Positions 50,142 to 58,303 of a DNA stretch of 64,000 bases are shown here, in pieces. The stretch covers positions 5,254-69,253 of the forward strand of contig CAUPCB010000004.1 of NCBI GenBank assembly GCA_963509715.1, in the 5' to 3' direction. Numbering within the stretch: position 1 is the first letter of the stretch; every line of letters begins with the position of its first letter. Source of the stretch: JABCPE02 sp963509715 (GTDB lineage Bacteria > Bacteroidota > Bacteroidia > Flavobacteriales > Weeksellaceae). Both the position numbers and the translations under genes were made by a program. A model generated the notes under the pieces. That model searched no databases. It was not told the origin of the DNA and saw only the letters and a list, made by a program, of their open reading frames with translations.

Positions 50142-51533
50142 ATGAAAATAAAATATTCTGAGCTAATAGACCAGACCTTATATTTCCCACAGGAAGAGTT
50201 CAACTACGACAGCGAAAGCCTGCACTTTCACGGAATCAATCTGATGAATGTGGTGGAGCAGTTCGGGACGCCGCTGAAAGTAAGTTACCTTCCAAAAATT
50301 TCACAAAACATACAAAGAGCCAAAAAATGGTTCGCAGAAGCCATCGATAAAAACGACTACAAAAACGGCTACAGATACTGCTACTGCACGAAATCCAGCC
50401 ATTTTTCTTTCGTTTTAGAAGAAGCTCTGAAAAATGATATCAGCGTGGAGACTTCCTCTGCATTTGACATCGATATCGTGAAAAAACTCTTTGAAAAAGG
50501 GAAAGTAAGCCGAGATATAGAGGTTATCTGTAACGGTTTTAAAACAGATGATTATCTTGAAAAAATTTCAAATCTAATCAATGATGGTTTTGAAAATGTA
50601 ATGCCGATAATTGACAATTATCGTGAGCTGGACAAACTAACCGAAAGCATCGACAGAACCTTTGATATCGGTATTCGTATCGCATCAGAGGAAGAACCAA
50701 AATTTGAATTTTATACATCAAGACTGGGAATTGGATACAAGGATATTATCCCTTATTACAGCCAAAAAATCGCAGAACACCCAAATGCAAGGCTGAAAAT
50801 GCTCCATTTCTTCATCAATACAGGAATAAAAGACACCGCATATTACTGGAACGAATTGTTCAAATGTCTGCGTGTTTATGCTCGTTTGAAGAAAATCGCA
50901 CCAGAGGTAGATTCCCTAAACATAGGTGGAGGACTGCCTATAAAAACTTCTCTTAATTTTGATTATGATTATGAGTATATGATTAACGAAATTGTATCTC
51001 AAATCAAGAAGTTCTGCGAAGAAGAAGGCGTGGAAGAACCTAATATTTATACTGAGTTTGGGTCTTTCACAGTTGGAGAAAGCGGTGCCAATCTTTACAA
51101 AATCATCAGCCAAAAACGCCAAAACGATAGAGAAAAATGGGATATGATAGACAGTAGTTTCATGACTACACTGCCTGACACTTGGGCTATTTCCCGCCAT
51201 TTCATCATGCTTCCACTAAACCGGTGGGAAGATTCATATGAAAGGGTTTTCTTGGGTGGACTAACCTGTGACTCAGATGATTACTACAATTCTGAACAGC
51301 ACACCAATGCCATCTACCTTCCCGTGTTTAGCGATACTAAACCTCTTTATATCGGATTCTTCAATACAGGAGCTTACCAAGAAACCATCAGTGGTTTCGG
51401 AGGAGTCCACCATTGTTTGATTCCACAGCCGAAACATATTCTCATCAACAGAAATGATGATGGAGAACTTGAATACGAGGTATTTAGCGAAGAGCAAAGA
51501 CCTGAAGATGTCCTAAAATTATTAGGCTACTAA
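50142..51533 (+). CDS. Biosynthetic arginine decarboxylase (fold type III)
   Basis: PLP enzyme of the alanine-racemase-like fold producing agmatine from arginine. Start taken at MKIKYSELIDQTLYF (50142); an upstream in-frame ATG at 50079 would add an unrelated hydrophobic stretch. The PLP Lys is in YCYCTKSSHFSFVLEEAL, GGGLPIKTSLNF is the phosphate-binding region and FGSFTVGESG follows. Length 463 suits the shorter Bacteroidota group. Diaminopimelate or other decarboxylase activity is possible, but agmatinase at 12351-13205 supports arginine. Confidence 0.8.
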   Translation: MKIKYSELIDQTLYFPQEEFNYDSESLHFHGINLMNVVEQFGTPLKVSYLPKISQNIQRAKKWFAEAIDKNDYKNGYRYCYCTKSSHFSFVLEEALKNDISVETSSAFDIDIVKKLFEKGKVSRDIEVICNGFKTDDYLEKISNLINDGFENVMPIIDNYRELDKLTESIDRTFDIGIRIASEEEPKFEFYTSRLGIGYKDIIPYYSQKIAEHPNARLKMLHFFINTGIKDTAYYWNELFKCLRVYARLKKIAPEVDSLNIGGGLPIKTSLNFDYDYEYMINEIVSQIKKFCEEEGVEEPNIYTEFGSFTVGESGANLYKIISQKRQNDREKWDMIDSSFMTTLPDTWAISRHFIMLPLNRWEDSYERVFLGGLTCDSDDYYNSEQHTNAIYLPVFSDTKPLYIGFFNTGAYQETISGFGGVHHCLIPQPKHILINRNDDGELEYEVFSEEQRPEDVLKLLGY

Positions 51534-51541
51534 AAAACATT

Positions 51542-51569
51542 AAAAAACCTCCAAAATTTGGAGGTTTTT
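51542..51569. terminator. Bidirectional intrinsic terminator
   Basis: AAAAACCTCCAAA / TTTGGAGGTTTTT, a perfect 13-base stem with almost no loop, between convergent genes. Confidence 0.8.
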
Positions 51570-51588
51570 CTTTTTATATTTAAAAGAT

Positions 51589-52812
51589 TTAATCTAATTC
51601 TATCAAAGTAATTTCTGGATAAATCCCAACTCTTCCATGAAAACCAATAACCCCAAAACCTCTGTTTACATAGAGATATTTTCCCATGCTTTCGTATAAA
51701 TCTATCCATTTTTTATAGCGATACTGCACTGGCGACCATTTCACATTTTTCAAATCAAGACCAAACTGCATTCCATGCGTATGCCCAGACAGAGTCAGCT
51801 GAATATCAGAGGGATGAGTCTTTACCACTGCATCAAAATGCGTAGGGTCATGCGACATCAGTACTTTCACTGCATCCGTGGGAACGCCTTTTATAGCTTT
51901 ATCCAAGTCACCGAACTGAGGAAAAGGCGGCTCTCCCCAGTTTTCCACCCCTAAAAGATAGATTTTTTCGCCATTTCTTTCAAAAACTCTATGCTCATTT
52001 CGGAGCATTTCAAAACCCGCTTGTTTTTGATAATCAATTAGTTTTGGAACATTTTGTTTTTGTTCCTCGCTCGTATTCCATTGTCCATAAAATCCATAGT
52101 CATGATTTCCCAAAACGGAAAACTTCCCATCTTTAGCCTTAATTTGAGAAAATAAAGTGATAAAAGGCTTAAACTCATCAGCATAACTATTCACCATATC
52201 TCCTGTAAATAATACTAAATCAGGTTTTTGCTCATTGATTAAATCTATAGCGTGCTGCAGCTTGGAAGGGTCAGAGAAACTCCCACTGTGAACATCAGAA
52301 ATTTGGACAATTTTATAGCCTTTGAAACTTTTAGGTAGGTTTTTAAATTTTAATTTTACTTTTCTTAAAATATGGCGATATTTCCCAAAAATAATGCCAT
52401 CCACCACAGCAAGAGAAAGCAGAACAAAACCACCCAAAGCCATCAAACTAAGGAACTTTCTCCTCTCTGGATAGTGGTTTCCCTTGGCAGAAAAAGTCTG
52501 AACCAAATACTTCCCAAACCGAAAAATATCGTCCACCAAAAGAAAAAGAACCATAACCAGTTTTGGAACGATAAATATCATCACAATATTCATCATAAAA
52601 GGAACTTTGGAAGAATCTGGTCTGATAACAGCCAAATAGAAAATAGTTGCATAAATCAAGGCATTAACCGCTACATATCCTCCTCTGATAAAAGAATTTT
52701 GATTCAAATTCTTAACTCCCTGATAAACATATATTTCTAAGACTACAAAAATCCCGAAGAGAAATAAAAATTGTTTTCGCATAAGTTGAAAAAAATTATA
52801 AATATTATTCAA
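51589..52812 (-). CDS. Membrane metallophosphoesterase
   Basis: Four hydrophobic segments (residues about 10-150) precede a calcineurin-like phosphoesterase domain. Metal motifs: DVHSGSF, GDMVNSYADE, GNHDYGFYG and SGHTHGMQFG. 407 residues; resembles YkuE/YaeI-type enzymes, some of which act on lipid or lipid A derivatives. Substrate unknown. About 70 bases separate it from the FabH-like gene upstream. Confidence 0.88.
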   Translation of the reverse strand: MNNIYNFFQLMRKQFLFLFGIFVVLEIYVYQGVKNLNQNSFIRGGYVAVNALIYATIFYLAVIRPDSSKVPFMMNIVMIFIVPKLVMVLFLLVDDIFRFGKYLVQTFSAKGNHYPERRKFLSLMALGGFVLLSLAVVDGIIFGKYRHILRKVKLKFKNLPKSFKGYKIVQISDVHSGSFSDPSKLQHAIDLINEQKPDLVLFTGDMVNSYADEFKPFITLFSQIKAKDGKFSVLGNHDYGFYGQWNTSEEQKQNVPKLIDYQKQAGFEMLRNEHRVFERNGEKIYLLGVENWGEPPFPQFGDLDKAIKGVPTDAVKVLMSHDPTHFDAVVKTHPSDIQLTLSGHTHGMQFGLDLKNVKWSPVQYRYKKWIDLYESMGKYLYVNRGFGVIGFHGRVGIYPEITLIELD

Positions 52813-52814
52813 AA

Positions 52815-52850
52815 GAACACACCAGCATAGATTTATGCTGATGTGGTTTT
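52815..52850 (-). terminator. Intrinsic terminator of the FabH-like gene
   Basis: CACCAGCATA pairs with TATGCTGATGTG across a 4-base loop; T-rich after the stem on the minus strand; 32 bases after the stop. Confidence 0.62.
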
Positions 52851-52881
52851 TATAGTTTTTGTATGAAAAAAGTATTATTTG

Positions 52882-53949
52882 TTAAGGCATTTTATAAACG
52901 AATGCATTGATATTCATCCCTGCACCCACAGAACACATCACTATATAATCTCCTTTTTTCATGCTGTGTCCCTCCATTTTACCTTTTGTAATGAGGTCAT
53001 ACATCGTAGGAACACTCGCCACAGAAGTATTTCCCATTTCTTGGATAATCATAGGAGTGATGTTATGGTCATATTCAGTCTTGCCATAGAGCTTGTAGAG
53101 TCTTGGGATGATTGCATAGTCCATCTTAGCATTAGCTTGGTGGATTAGAATTTTTTCTACATCATCTATGCCTATTCCCGCTGCATCGATAGTTTCTTTA
53201 ATCGCAGGAGGAACATTGGTCAAAACATATTCATAAATTTTTCTTCCTGCCATTCTGATGTATTTCTTCTTAGGGTCATGGTCTTTGTTCAGAGAACAAT
53301 CCATATCCAGATAAGTAATTTCTTCCTGATTATCACAAATAGTCGCTGAAGAAATCATTCCCACCGTTTCATCATCTGTTGCTTTTACAACCACAGCACC
53401 TGCGCCATCCGCAAAAATCATTCTATTTCTGTCATATGGGTCTAACGCTCGGCTCGGTGTTTCAGAACCTACCACTAGAATAGTTTTGGCTTTTCCTGCC
53501 TTTATAAGAGAATCCGCCAAAATCATAGATTCTACCCAGCCAGGACAGCCAAAAATCATATCATAATTTACACATTTTCTGCTCTTTATGCCAAGTTTAT
53601 GCTTTATTCTTGCAGACATAGAAGGCATAAAACTACTTATTCCATCTACATTGATTTCTCCAAAATTACTCGCACAGATAATATAATCTAGGGTTTCGCG
53701 GTCTATTCCAGCATCTTGGATAGCTATTTCAGAGGCTTTTGTCGCAATATCAGAATTGTTTTCATCATCATTCACATACCTACGGCGTTCAATTTCAGTG
53801 ATTTCCACAAATTTTTTGACAATTTCCTCATTAGGTTTGTCTATAATTTTTCCATTTTCATCATAGAAAACAGCATCTAAAAAATAATTTCCATCAATAA
53901 CTCTTTCTGGAATATAAGACCCTGAACCTATGATTATAGTATTTGGCAT
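52882..53949 (-). CDS. 3-oxoacyl-ACP synthase III family protein
   Basis: Thiolase-fold condensing enzyme similar to FabH. Catalytic Cys in MIFGCPGWVESM, His in ILIHQANAKMDY and Asn in EMGNTSVASVPTMY give the Cys-His-Asn set. 355 residues. The insert containing SRARIKHKLGIKSRK and the lack of fab neighbours mean it may be a specialised enzyme (for example in flexirubin, lipid or olefin pathways) and not the housekeeping FabH. Leader about 130 bases. Confidence 0.82.
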   Translation of the reverse strand: MPNTIIIGSGSYIPERVIDGNYFLDAVFYDENGKIIDKPNEEIVKKFVEITEIERRRYVNDDENNSDIATKASEIAIQDAGIDRETLDYIICASNFGEINVDGISSFMPSMSARIKHKLGIKSRKCVNYDMIFGCPGWVESMILADSLIKAGKAKTILVVGSETPSRALDPYDRNRMIFADGAGAVVVKATDDETVGMISSATICDNQEEITYLDMDCSLNKDHDPKKKYIRMAGRKIYEYVLTNVPPAIKETIDAAGIGIDDVEKILIHQANAKMDYAIIPRLYKLYGKTEYDHNITPMIIQEMGNTSVASVPTMYDLITKGKMEGHSMKKGDYIVMCSVGAGMNINAFVYKMP

Positions 53950-54081
53950 AATTGTGATTTTTTTAGTTTATTGTAAAATTCCTAAAGGATAGAACTACTA
54001 CCCTACTCATATAAATAAGGATTTATAAATTTTATAGCACAAAAATTACAAAAAATAAATAGCCTTACTCAAAATTGTTAG

Positions 54082-54089
54082 CAAATATA
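54082..54089 (-). promoter_or_regulatory. Predicted -7 promoter element for the FabH-like gene
   Basis: Reads TATATTTG on the minus strand, exact TAnnTTTG, in the 306-base gap between this gene and rny; the leader would be about 130 bases. The rest of this gap holds nothing else recognised apart from the rny terminator. Confidence 0.42.
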
Positions 54090-54223
54090 CAATAATAAAT
54101 TAAATAATTATTGATTTGTCAGAGGGAAAAAATATATTTGGTATAATATATTATTTATTAGAGAGTTAATTTCATTTATAAACTTTATTTCTCATCAAAA
54201 AATTTATCCCTTACAAAGTTACA

Positions 54224-54252
54224 AAAAAGCCTCCCAAAAAGGAAGGCTTTAA
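54224..54252 (-). terminator. Intrinsic terminator of rny
   Basis: AAAGCCT-CC / GG-AGGCTTT stem with A-rich loop and T run on the minus strand, 4 bases from the rny stop. Confidence 0.7.
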
Positions 54253-54255
54253 AAA

Positions 54256-55818
54256 TTATCTTGCTATATTTACTGCTCTCGTTTCGCGGATTACTGTTAC
54301 TTTTACTTGCCCTGGGTAAGTCAGTTCATTTTGTATTTTCTCTGAAATATCATACGAAAGCTGATGAGCTCTTTCATCATTTACCTTGCTGCTCTCTACC
54401 ATTACTCTCAGTTCCCTACCTGCCTGTATCGCAAACGCATTAGAAACTCCATCAAAGCTTAATGCTGCTGCTTCTAAATCTTTCAATCTCTGGATATATG
54501 ATTCTAAAACTTGTCTTCTCGCTCCTGGTCTTGCTCCTGAGATAGCATCGGCTACCTGAACGATTGGAGATAATAGAGAGGTCATTTCTATCTCATCGTG
54601 GTGTGCTCCGATAGCATTGACAACTTCTGGATTTTCTCCAAATTTCTCTGCCCACTGCATTCCCAAAAGAGCGTGTGGTAATTCAGATTCTTCTTCTGGA
54701 ACTTTTCCTATATCGTGCAATAGCCCTGCTCTTTTAGCTAATTTTACATTTAATCCCAACTCAGCAGCCATAGTAGCAGCTATATTTGCCACCTCTCTAG
54801 AGTGCTGCAGCAGGTTTTGTCCATAGGAAGAACGATATTTCATTCTACCCACTATTTTCACAAGTTCTGGGTGAAGCCCATGAATACCCAAATCTATTAT
54901 CGTTCTCTTTCCTACTTCTATGATTTCTTCTTCTATCTGTTTGCGGGTTTTTTCTACGACTTCTTCTATCCTTGCAGGGTGAATTCTTCCATCAGTAACG
55001 AGTCTATGAAGCGAAAGGCGAGCAATCTCTCTTCTTACAGGGTCAAAACACGAAAGCAAAATAGCCTCTGGCGTATCATCTACTATAATTTCCACTCCTG
55101 TAGCCGATTCCAAAGCACGGATATTTCGCCCTTCCCTACCGATAATTCTTCCTTTAACCTCATCTGATTCTATATTAAATACTGAAACTGAATTCTCAAT
55201 CGCCTGCTCTGTCCCGATTCTCTGAATGGTCTGAATAACGATTTTTCTTGCTTCGTTTTTCGCATTCATTTGAGCTTCTTCCATTATGTTCTGCACATAA
55301 GCTTGGGCTCTGGTTTTTGCTTCTGCTTTTAGAGATTCTACCAATTCTTTTTTGGCTTCATCGGCAGAATAGTTAGAAATTTTTTCTAGCATTTCTACTT
55401 TTTGAGAAATAGCTTCATTGAGTTCAGCTTGTTTTTTATCAACGATTTCAGATTTTCTTTGATATTCAGTCTGTTGCTTTTCTAAATCCTTCTCAAGTCT
55501 TGAAACTTTGCTGAGTTCATCATTTAGTTTACTTTCTTTATCCTTTGCTCTTTTCTCTACTTCCTGCATTTTTTTCTCACGAGCTTGGATATTGGCATCA
55601 TGTTCTGTTTTTAATTCTAAAAACTTTTCTTTTGCCTGAACTATTCTCTCTTTCTTTATAGATTCCGCCTGTACATTGGCATTTTGAATAATATTCTCTG
55701 CGTTTTGTTTAGCATCTTTTATAATGAAATTAGCTTTGGAATTTGTGGCTTTCCTTGAATAAAGAACACCTCCCAAAGCTCCCACTACAAGACCTATTAT
55801 GATATAAATTATCTCCAT
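54256..55818 (-). CDS. rny: Ribonuclease Y
   Basis: Membrane-anchored endoribonuclease for mRNA turnover. One N-terminal helix (MEIIYIIIGLVVGALGGVLY), a long coiled coil (residues 25-200), a KH domain (GRIIGREGRNIRALE near 230) and an HD domain (RAGLLHDIGKVPEEE near 360). 520 residues, standard. Directly downstream of the probable 6S RNA. Confidence 0.95.
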   Translation of the reverse strand: MEIIYIIIGLVVGALGGVLYSRKATNSKANFIIKDAKQNAENIIQNANVQAESIKKERIVQAKEKFLELKTEHDANIQAREKKMQEVEKRAKDKESKLNDELSKVSRLEKDLEKQQTEYQRKSEIVDKKQAELNEAISQKVEMLEKISNYSADEAKKELVESLKAEAKTRAQAYVQNIMEEAQMNAKNEARKIVIQTIQRIGTEQAIENSVSVFNIESDEVKGRIIGREGRNIRALESATGVEIIVDDTPEAILLSCFDPVRREIARLSLHRLVTDGRIHPARIEEVVEKTRKQIEEEIIEVGKRTIIDLGIHGLHPELVKIVGRMKYRSSYGQNLLQHSREVANIAATMAAELGLNVKLAKRAGLLHDIGKVPEEESELPHALLGMQWAEKFGENPEVVNAIGAHHDEIEMTSLLSPIVQVADAISGARPGARRQVLESYIQRLKDLEAAALSFDGVSNAFAIQAGRELRVMVESSKVNDERAHQLSYDISEKIQNELTYPGQVKVTVIRETRAVNIAR

Positions 55819-55884
55819 TATCTATTAACTATTTTATTATTTTTCTTTCCAATATTTTTACAAAAAACCCACAATAATCCATTT

Positions 55885-56020
55885 GTGATGTTAGAGTAAA
55901 CTCCCTATCAACACGATTTGAGCTTATTTCTACTCTCTGTAATCCGACAAGATGACGGCACGCCATTGAGCAGACCTTTACTCGGTAATTGTTTAGCGTT
56001 GAGTTTACCTAAATAAAGTT
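55885..56020 (-). ncRNA. ssrS: Probable 6S RNA (flavobacterial type)
   Basis: The 225-base gap between rny and zapA holds no gene but a conserved-looking structure: TTAGAGTAAACTC at 55891-55903 pairs with GAGTTTACCTAA at 56001-56012, a 12-pair closing stem with a single bulged A, enclosing about 97 bases containing a smaller hairpin (TCTG/CAGA arms near 55938 and 55968). The size, long interrupted hairpin form and position next to zapA agree with 6S RNA, which mimics an open promoter to bind RNA polymerase. Strand and ends are inferred from neighbours. No alignment was done. Confidence 0.6.
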
Positions 56021-56043
56021 AGAATTATTGCAGGCTTCATTTA

Positions 56044-56343
56044 TTATTCTTTGTTATCCTCTTCCAGTTCCTCCAAAAAATTTATTACTTCTTTCAGCTT
56101 TTCATCAGCTTCTTTCAGCTCTCTATCTTTTTTCTGTAAATTAAACTCTGCACTTATCATAAGCCTAAGAGCAGTCATTGCAAGAGCATCCTGTTTGTCT
56201 TTGGTAGCATAGTTATCCTCCATCTCCTTTATTGTCATCTCTATATTTTTCCCTATCCTACGCACCACTTCCTCCTGCTCTGGGGTAATATACATTGCAT
56301 AATACCGCCCTGCTATGTTTATTCTTATTTCCTGCTGAGCCAT
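56044..56343 (-). CDS. zapA: Cell division protein ZapA
   Basis: 99-residue FtsZ-associated protein. IRINIAGRYYAMYITPEQEEVVRRIGKNIEM near the N-terminus is the ZapA globular domain, followed by a C-terminal coiled coil with KKDRELKEADEKLKEV. Its start overlaps the previous gene's stop by 1 base (TAATG). Confidence 0.9.
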   Translation of the reverse strand: MAQQEIRINIAGRYYAMYITPEQEEVVRRIGKNIEMTIKEMEDNYATKDKQDALAMTALRLMISAEFNLQKKDRELKEADEKLKEVINFLEELEEDNKE

Positions 56344-56645
56344 TACATTCCTGTATTTCTAAGATAAGCTATACATGCATCAATTTCCTTAATCAGTTTA
56401 TTGATGTGATTTTTCATCAATCTATTATGGTCTGGATTACCAGAAATTGCTGAAATCAATTTTATCTTTTTTTGTTCCTCCTTCAACTCCTGATTTTCTC
56501 TCTGCTCCTCTTCATATTTCCCTTTCAGCAAATCATATTTTTTCTGCAAATCCTCATATTCTTTTGATAATTCTTTATAATCCTTATTGATTTTTAGAAT
56601 TTTATCTCTTAATACAGAAAAATTTTTATCTAAATCTACTGACAT
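56343..56645 (-). CDS. Short coiled-coil protein upstream of zapA
   Basis: 100 residues, almost entirely coiled coil with heptads of Leu/Tyr/Lys/Glu (KDYKELSKEYEDLQKKYDLLKG). Coupling to zapA by a 1-base overlap suggests a division role, perhaps analogous to ZapB, but there is no sequence proof. Commonly placed before zapA in Flavobacteriia. Confidence 0.7.
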   Translation of the reverse strand: MSVDLDKNFSVLRDKILKINKDYKELSKEYEDLQKKYDLLKGKYEEEQRENQELKEEQKKIKLISAISGNPDHNRLMKNHINKLIKEIDACIAYLRNTGM

Positions 56646-56674
56646 CTCCAGAAGTTTGTTCTAACCTTAATACG

Positions 56675-56682
56675 CAAAATTA
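56675..56682 (-). promoter_or_regulatory. Predicted -7 promoter element for the zapA operon
   Basis: Reads TAATTTTG on the minus strand, exact TAnnTTTG, about 30 bases before the first start. Confidence 0.5.
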
Positions 56683-56718
56683 CAATTTTTTTTGGATTTT
56701 TACTAAATTTTAAATTAA

Positions 56719-56745
56719 AAAACCATAAACTTTCGTCTATGGTTC
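56719..56745 (-). terminator. Intrinsic terminator of porT
   Basis: AACCATA / TATGGTT arms with an A-rich loop and T run on the minus strand, 6 bases after porT. Confidence 0.65.
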
Positions 56746-56750
56746 TCTTT

Positions 56751-57491
56751 TTATTCAAATTTTAGAACAAACATCAGTGCATTTGTTTTTAAGGAAGACA
56801 TTGTTCCTGCCCAGTAGTTAGGCGTTGTCACATTATCCTGAACTAGTTCATTATTTATCAAGAATGTTCCTCGTATGGCAGGAGTAAGTTTAAATTTAGA
56901 AAAATAAAACTGTATTCCTATCTCCGCTGACCATGCAAAATTATTCGTTCTCGTTCTAAAAGTCCCTTGCAGATTGTCATTCACACTTTTTTCATTTGAC
57001 TGCAAATTCACCAGCCAATTCACCCCTCCCGCAGCGTAAGGACGAGAATTAAACCATCTATTTCCATGAAGTTCCAGCATTACAGGAACATCTACATAGG
57101 TGGATTTCACCTTTCTCAAAGTATATAAATCTCTATCCGCAGGATTTACCGCTAAAACTGCCGCGTTTTTAAAAGTAAGCTCTCGCTCCACGAACTGAAT
57201 TCCTGGCTCTAGCCTGATATCCAAATAATCATTAAGTTTCATTCTTCCTATAAGTCCATCCCCAAATCCTACAGAATTTCTCACTATCACAGGGCTGTTT
57301 TGCTCTGAAAATCCGTTCGCCAGCTTCACTTTATAATCAAAACTATTGGCATTTAGATAAAAACCATAGCTGTATTTATCCACATCTATCCACTCCAGCC
57401 TGTCTGGCCTGTCCCTGATATTAAACAGCGACTGTGCGTCTGACATTGAAAAAAGTCCAAACAATGATAATATTCCAAACAATTTTTTCAT
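56751..57491 (-). CDS. porT: PorT-family outer-membrane protein
   Basis: Signal peptide (cleavage near SDAQ, residue 19), then about 220 residues of beta strands ending with F (LMFVLKFE). Conserved features are YGFYLNANSFDYKV near residue 43 and SAEIGIQFYFSKFKLTPAIRGTFLINN near the end. PorT family proteins belong to the type IX secretion system and gliding apparatus. It follows menG after 1 base, the usual arrangement in this group, which supports the call. Confidence 0.84.
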   Translation of the reverse strand: MKKLFGILSLFGLFSMSDAQSLFNIRDRPDRLEWIDVDKYSYGFYLNANSFDYKVKLANGFSEQNSPVIVRNSVGFGDGLIGRMKLNDYLDIRLEPGIQFVERELTFKNAAVLAVNPADRDLYTLRKVKSTYVDVPVMLELHGNRWFNSRPYAAGGVNWLVNLQSNEKSVNDNLQGTFRTRTNNFAWSAEIGIQFYFSKFKLTPAIRGTFLINNELVQDNVTTPNYWAGTMSSLKTNALMFVLKFE

Positions 57492-57492
57492 C

Positions 57493-58224
57493 TTATTTTT
57501 TTGCTTTATAAATTGTTACAATTCCCAAACTTAATTTTTTATACTCCACTTTTGAAAACCCCAAATCTAATAAAATATTTTTCATTCTCTCCCCACAAGG
57601 AAAATTCTGCACAGAGTCTGGCAGATAGGCATACGCCTCCTTCTCACCAGAAATCATCTTTGCTAAAAATGGAAGCACTTTCCTAAAATAAAAATTATAC
57701 AAAGGCGACAAAACTCCCTCCATTCTTGAAAATTCCAAAACATAGACATTTCCGTCTTCCTTGACCACTCGCCTCAGCTCACTTAAACCTTTTTCTAAGT
57801 TTTCAAAATTCCTTACTCCAAATCCAACGCTCACAGCATCGAATTTATTACTTTCAAAAGGTAAATTTTCTGCATTTGCTTTCTGAATGGTTATGTCAGC
57901 TCCCAGCTCTTTGATTTTTTTATCGGCCAAATTGAGCATTTCTTGGGACAAATCCACAGCAGTTATTTTCACTCGGAAGTTTTTCCAAAGCGCTATCGCC
58001 AGTTCACCCGTTCCTGTGGCCACATCCAAAATTTGTTTTGGGTCATCGCTCTGCATCCATTTCACTAAGCTTTTTCGCCACAAAAGGTCTATCCGAAGTG
58101 AAAACAAGCGATTAAAGAAATCATATTTCGGAGCTATTCTATCGAACATATTTTCCACTCTCAAAGTTTTATTTGAGGCAGAATCATCTACTTTCGGATT
58201 TAAGTTCGATTGATTTTCAAGCAT
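57493..58224 (-). CDS. menG: Demethylmenaquinone methyltransferase
   Basis: UbiE/MenG class I SAM methyltransferase for the last step of menaquinone synthesis. KVDDSASNKTLRVENMFDRIAPKYDFFNRLFS near the start (in parts), SAM-binding LDVATGTGELAI near 65, and VGFGVRNF are UbiE/COQ5 signatures. 243 residues. This phylum uses menaquinone, so menG is the expected role. Confidence 0.93.
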   Translation of the reverse strand: MLENQSNLNPKVDDSASNKTLRVENMFDRIAPKYDFFNRLFSLRIDLLWRKSLVKWMQSDDPKQILDVATGTGELAIALWKNFRVKITAVDLSQEMLNLADKKIKELGADITIQKANAENLPFESNKFDAVSVGFGVRNFENLEKGLSELRRVVKEDGNVYVLEFSRMEGVLSPLYNFYFRKVLPFLAKMISGEKEAYAYLPDSVQNFPCGERMKNILLDLGFSKVEYKKLSLGIVTIYKAKK

Positions 58225-58254
58225 TTAATATACCTTTCAAAATATATTCAGCGG

Positions 58255-58262
58255 CAAAGATA
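58255..58262 (-). promoter_or_regulatory. Predicted -7 promoter element for menG-porT
   Basis: Reads TATCTTTG on the minus strand, exact TAnnTTTG, 30 bases before menG and overlapping no gene. Confidence 0.5.
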
Positions 58263-58303
58263 TCACAAAAAAAATCAAATCTTCATTAAAAAAGCTTTTC
58301 CGA

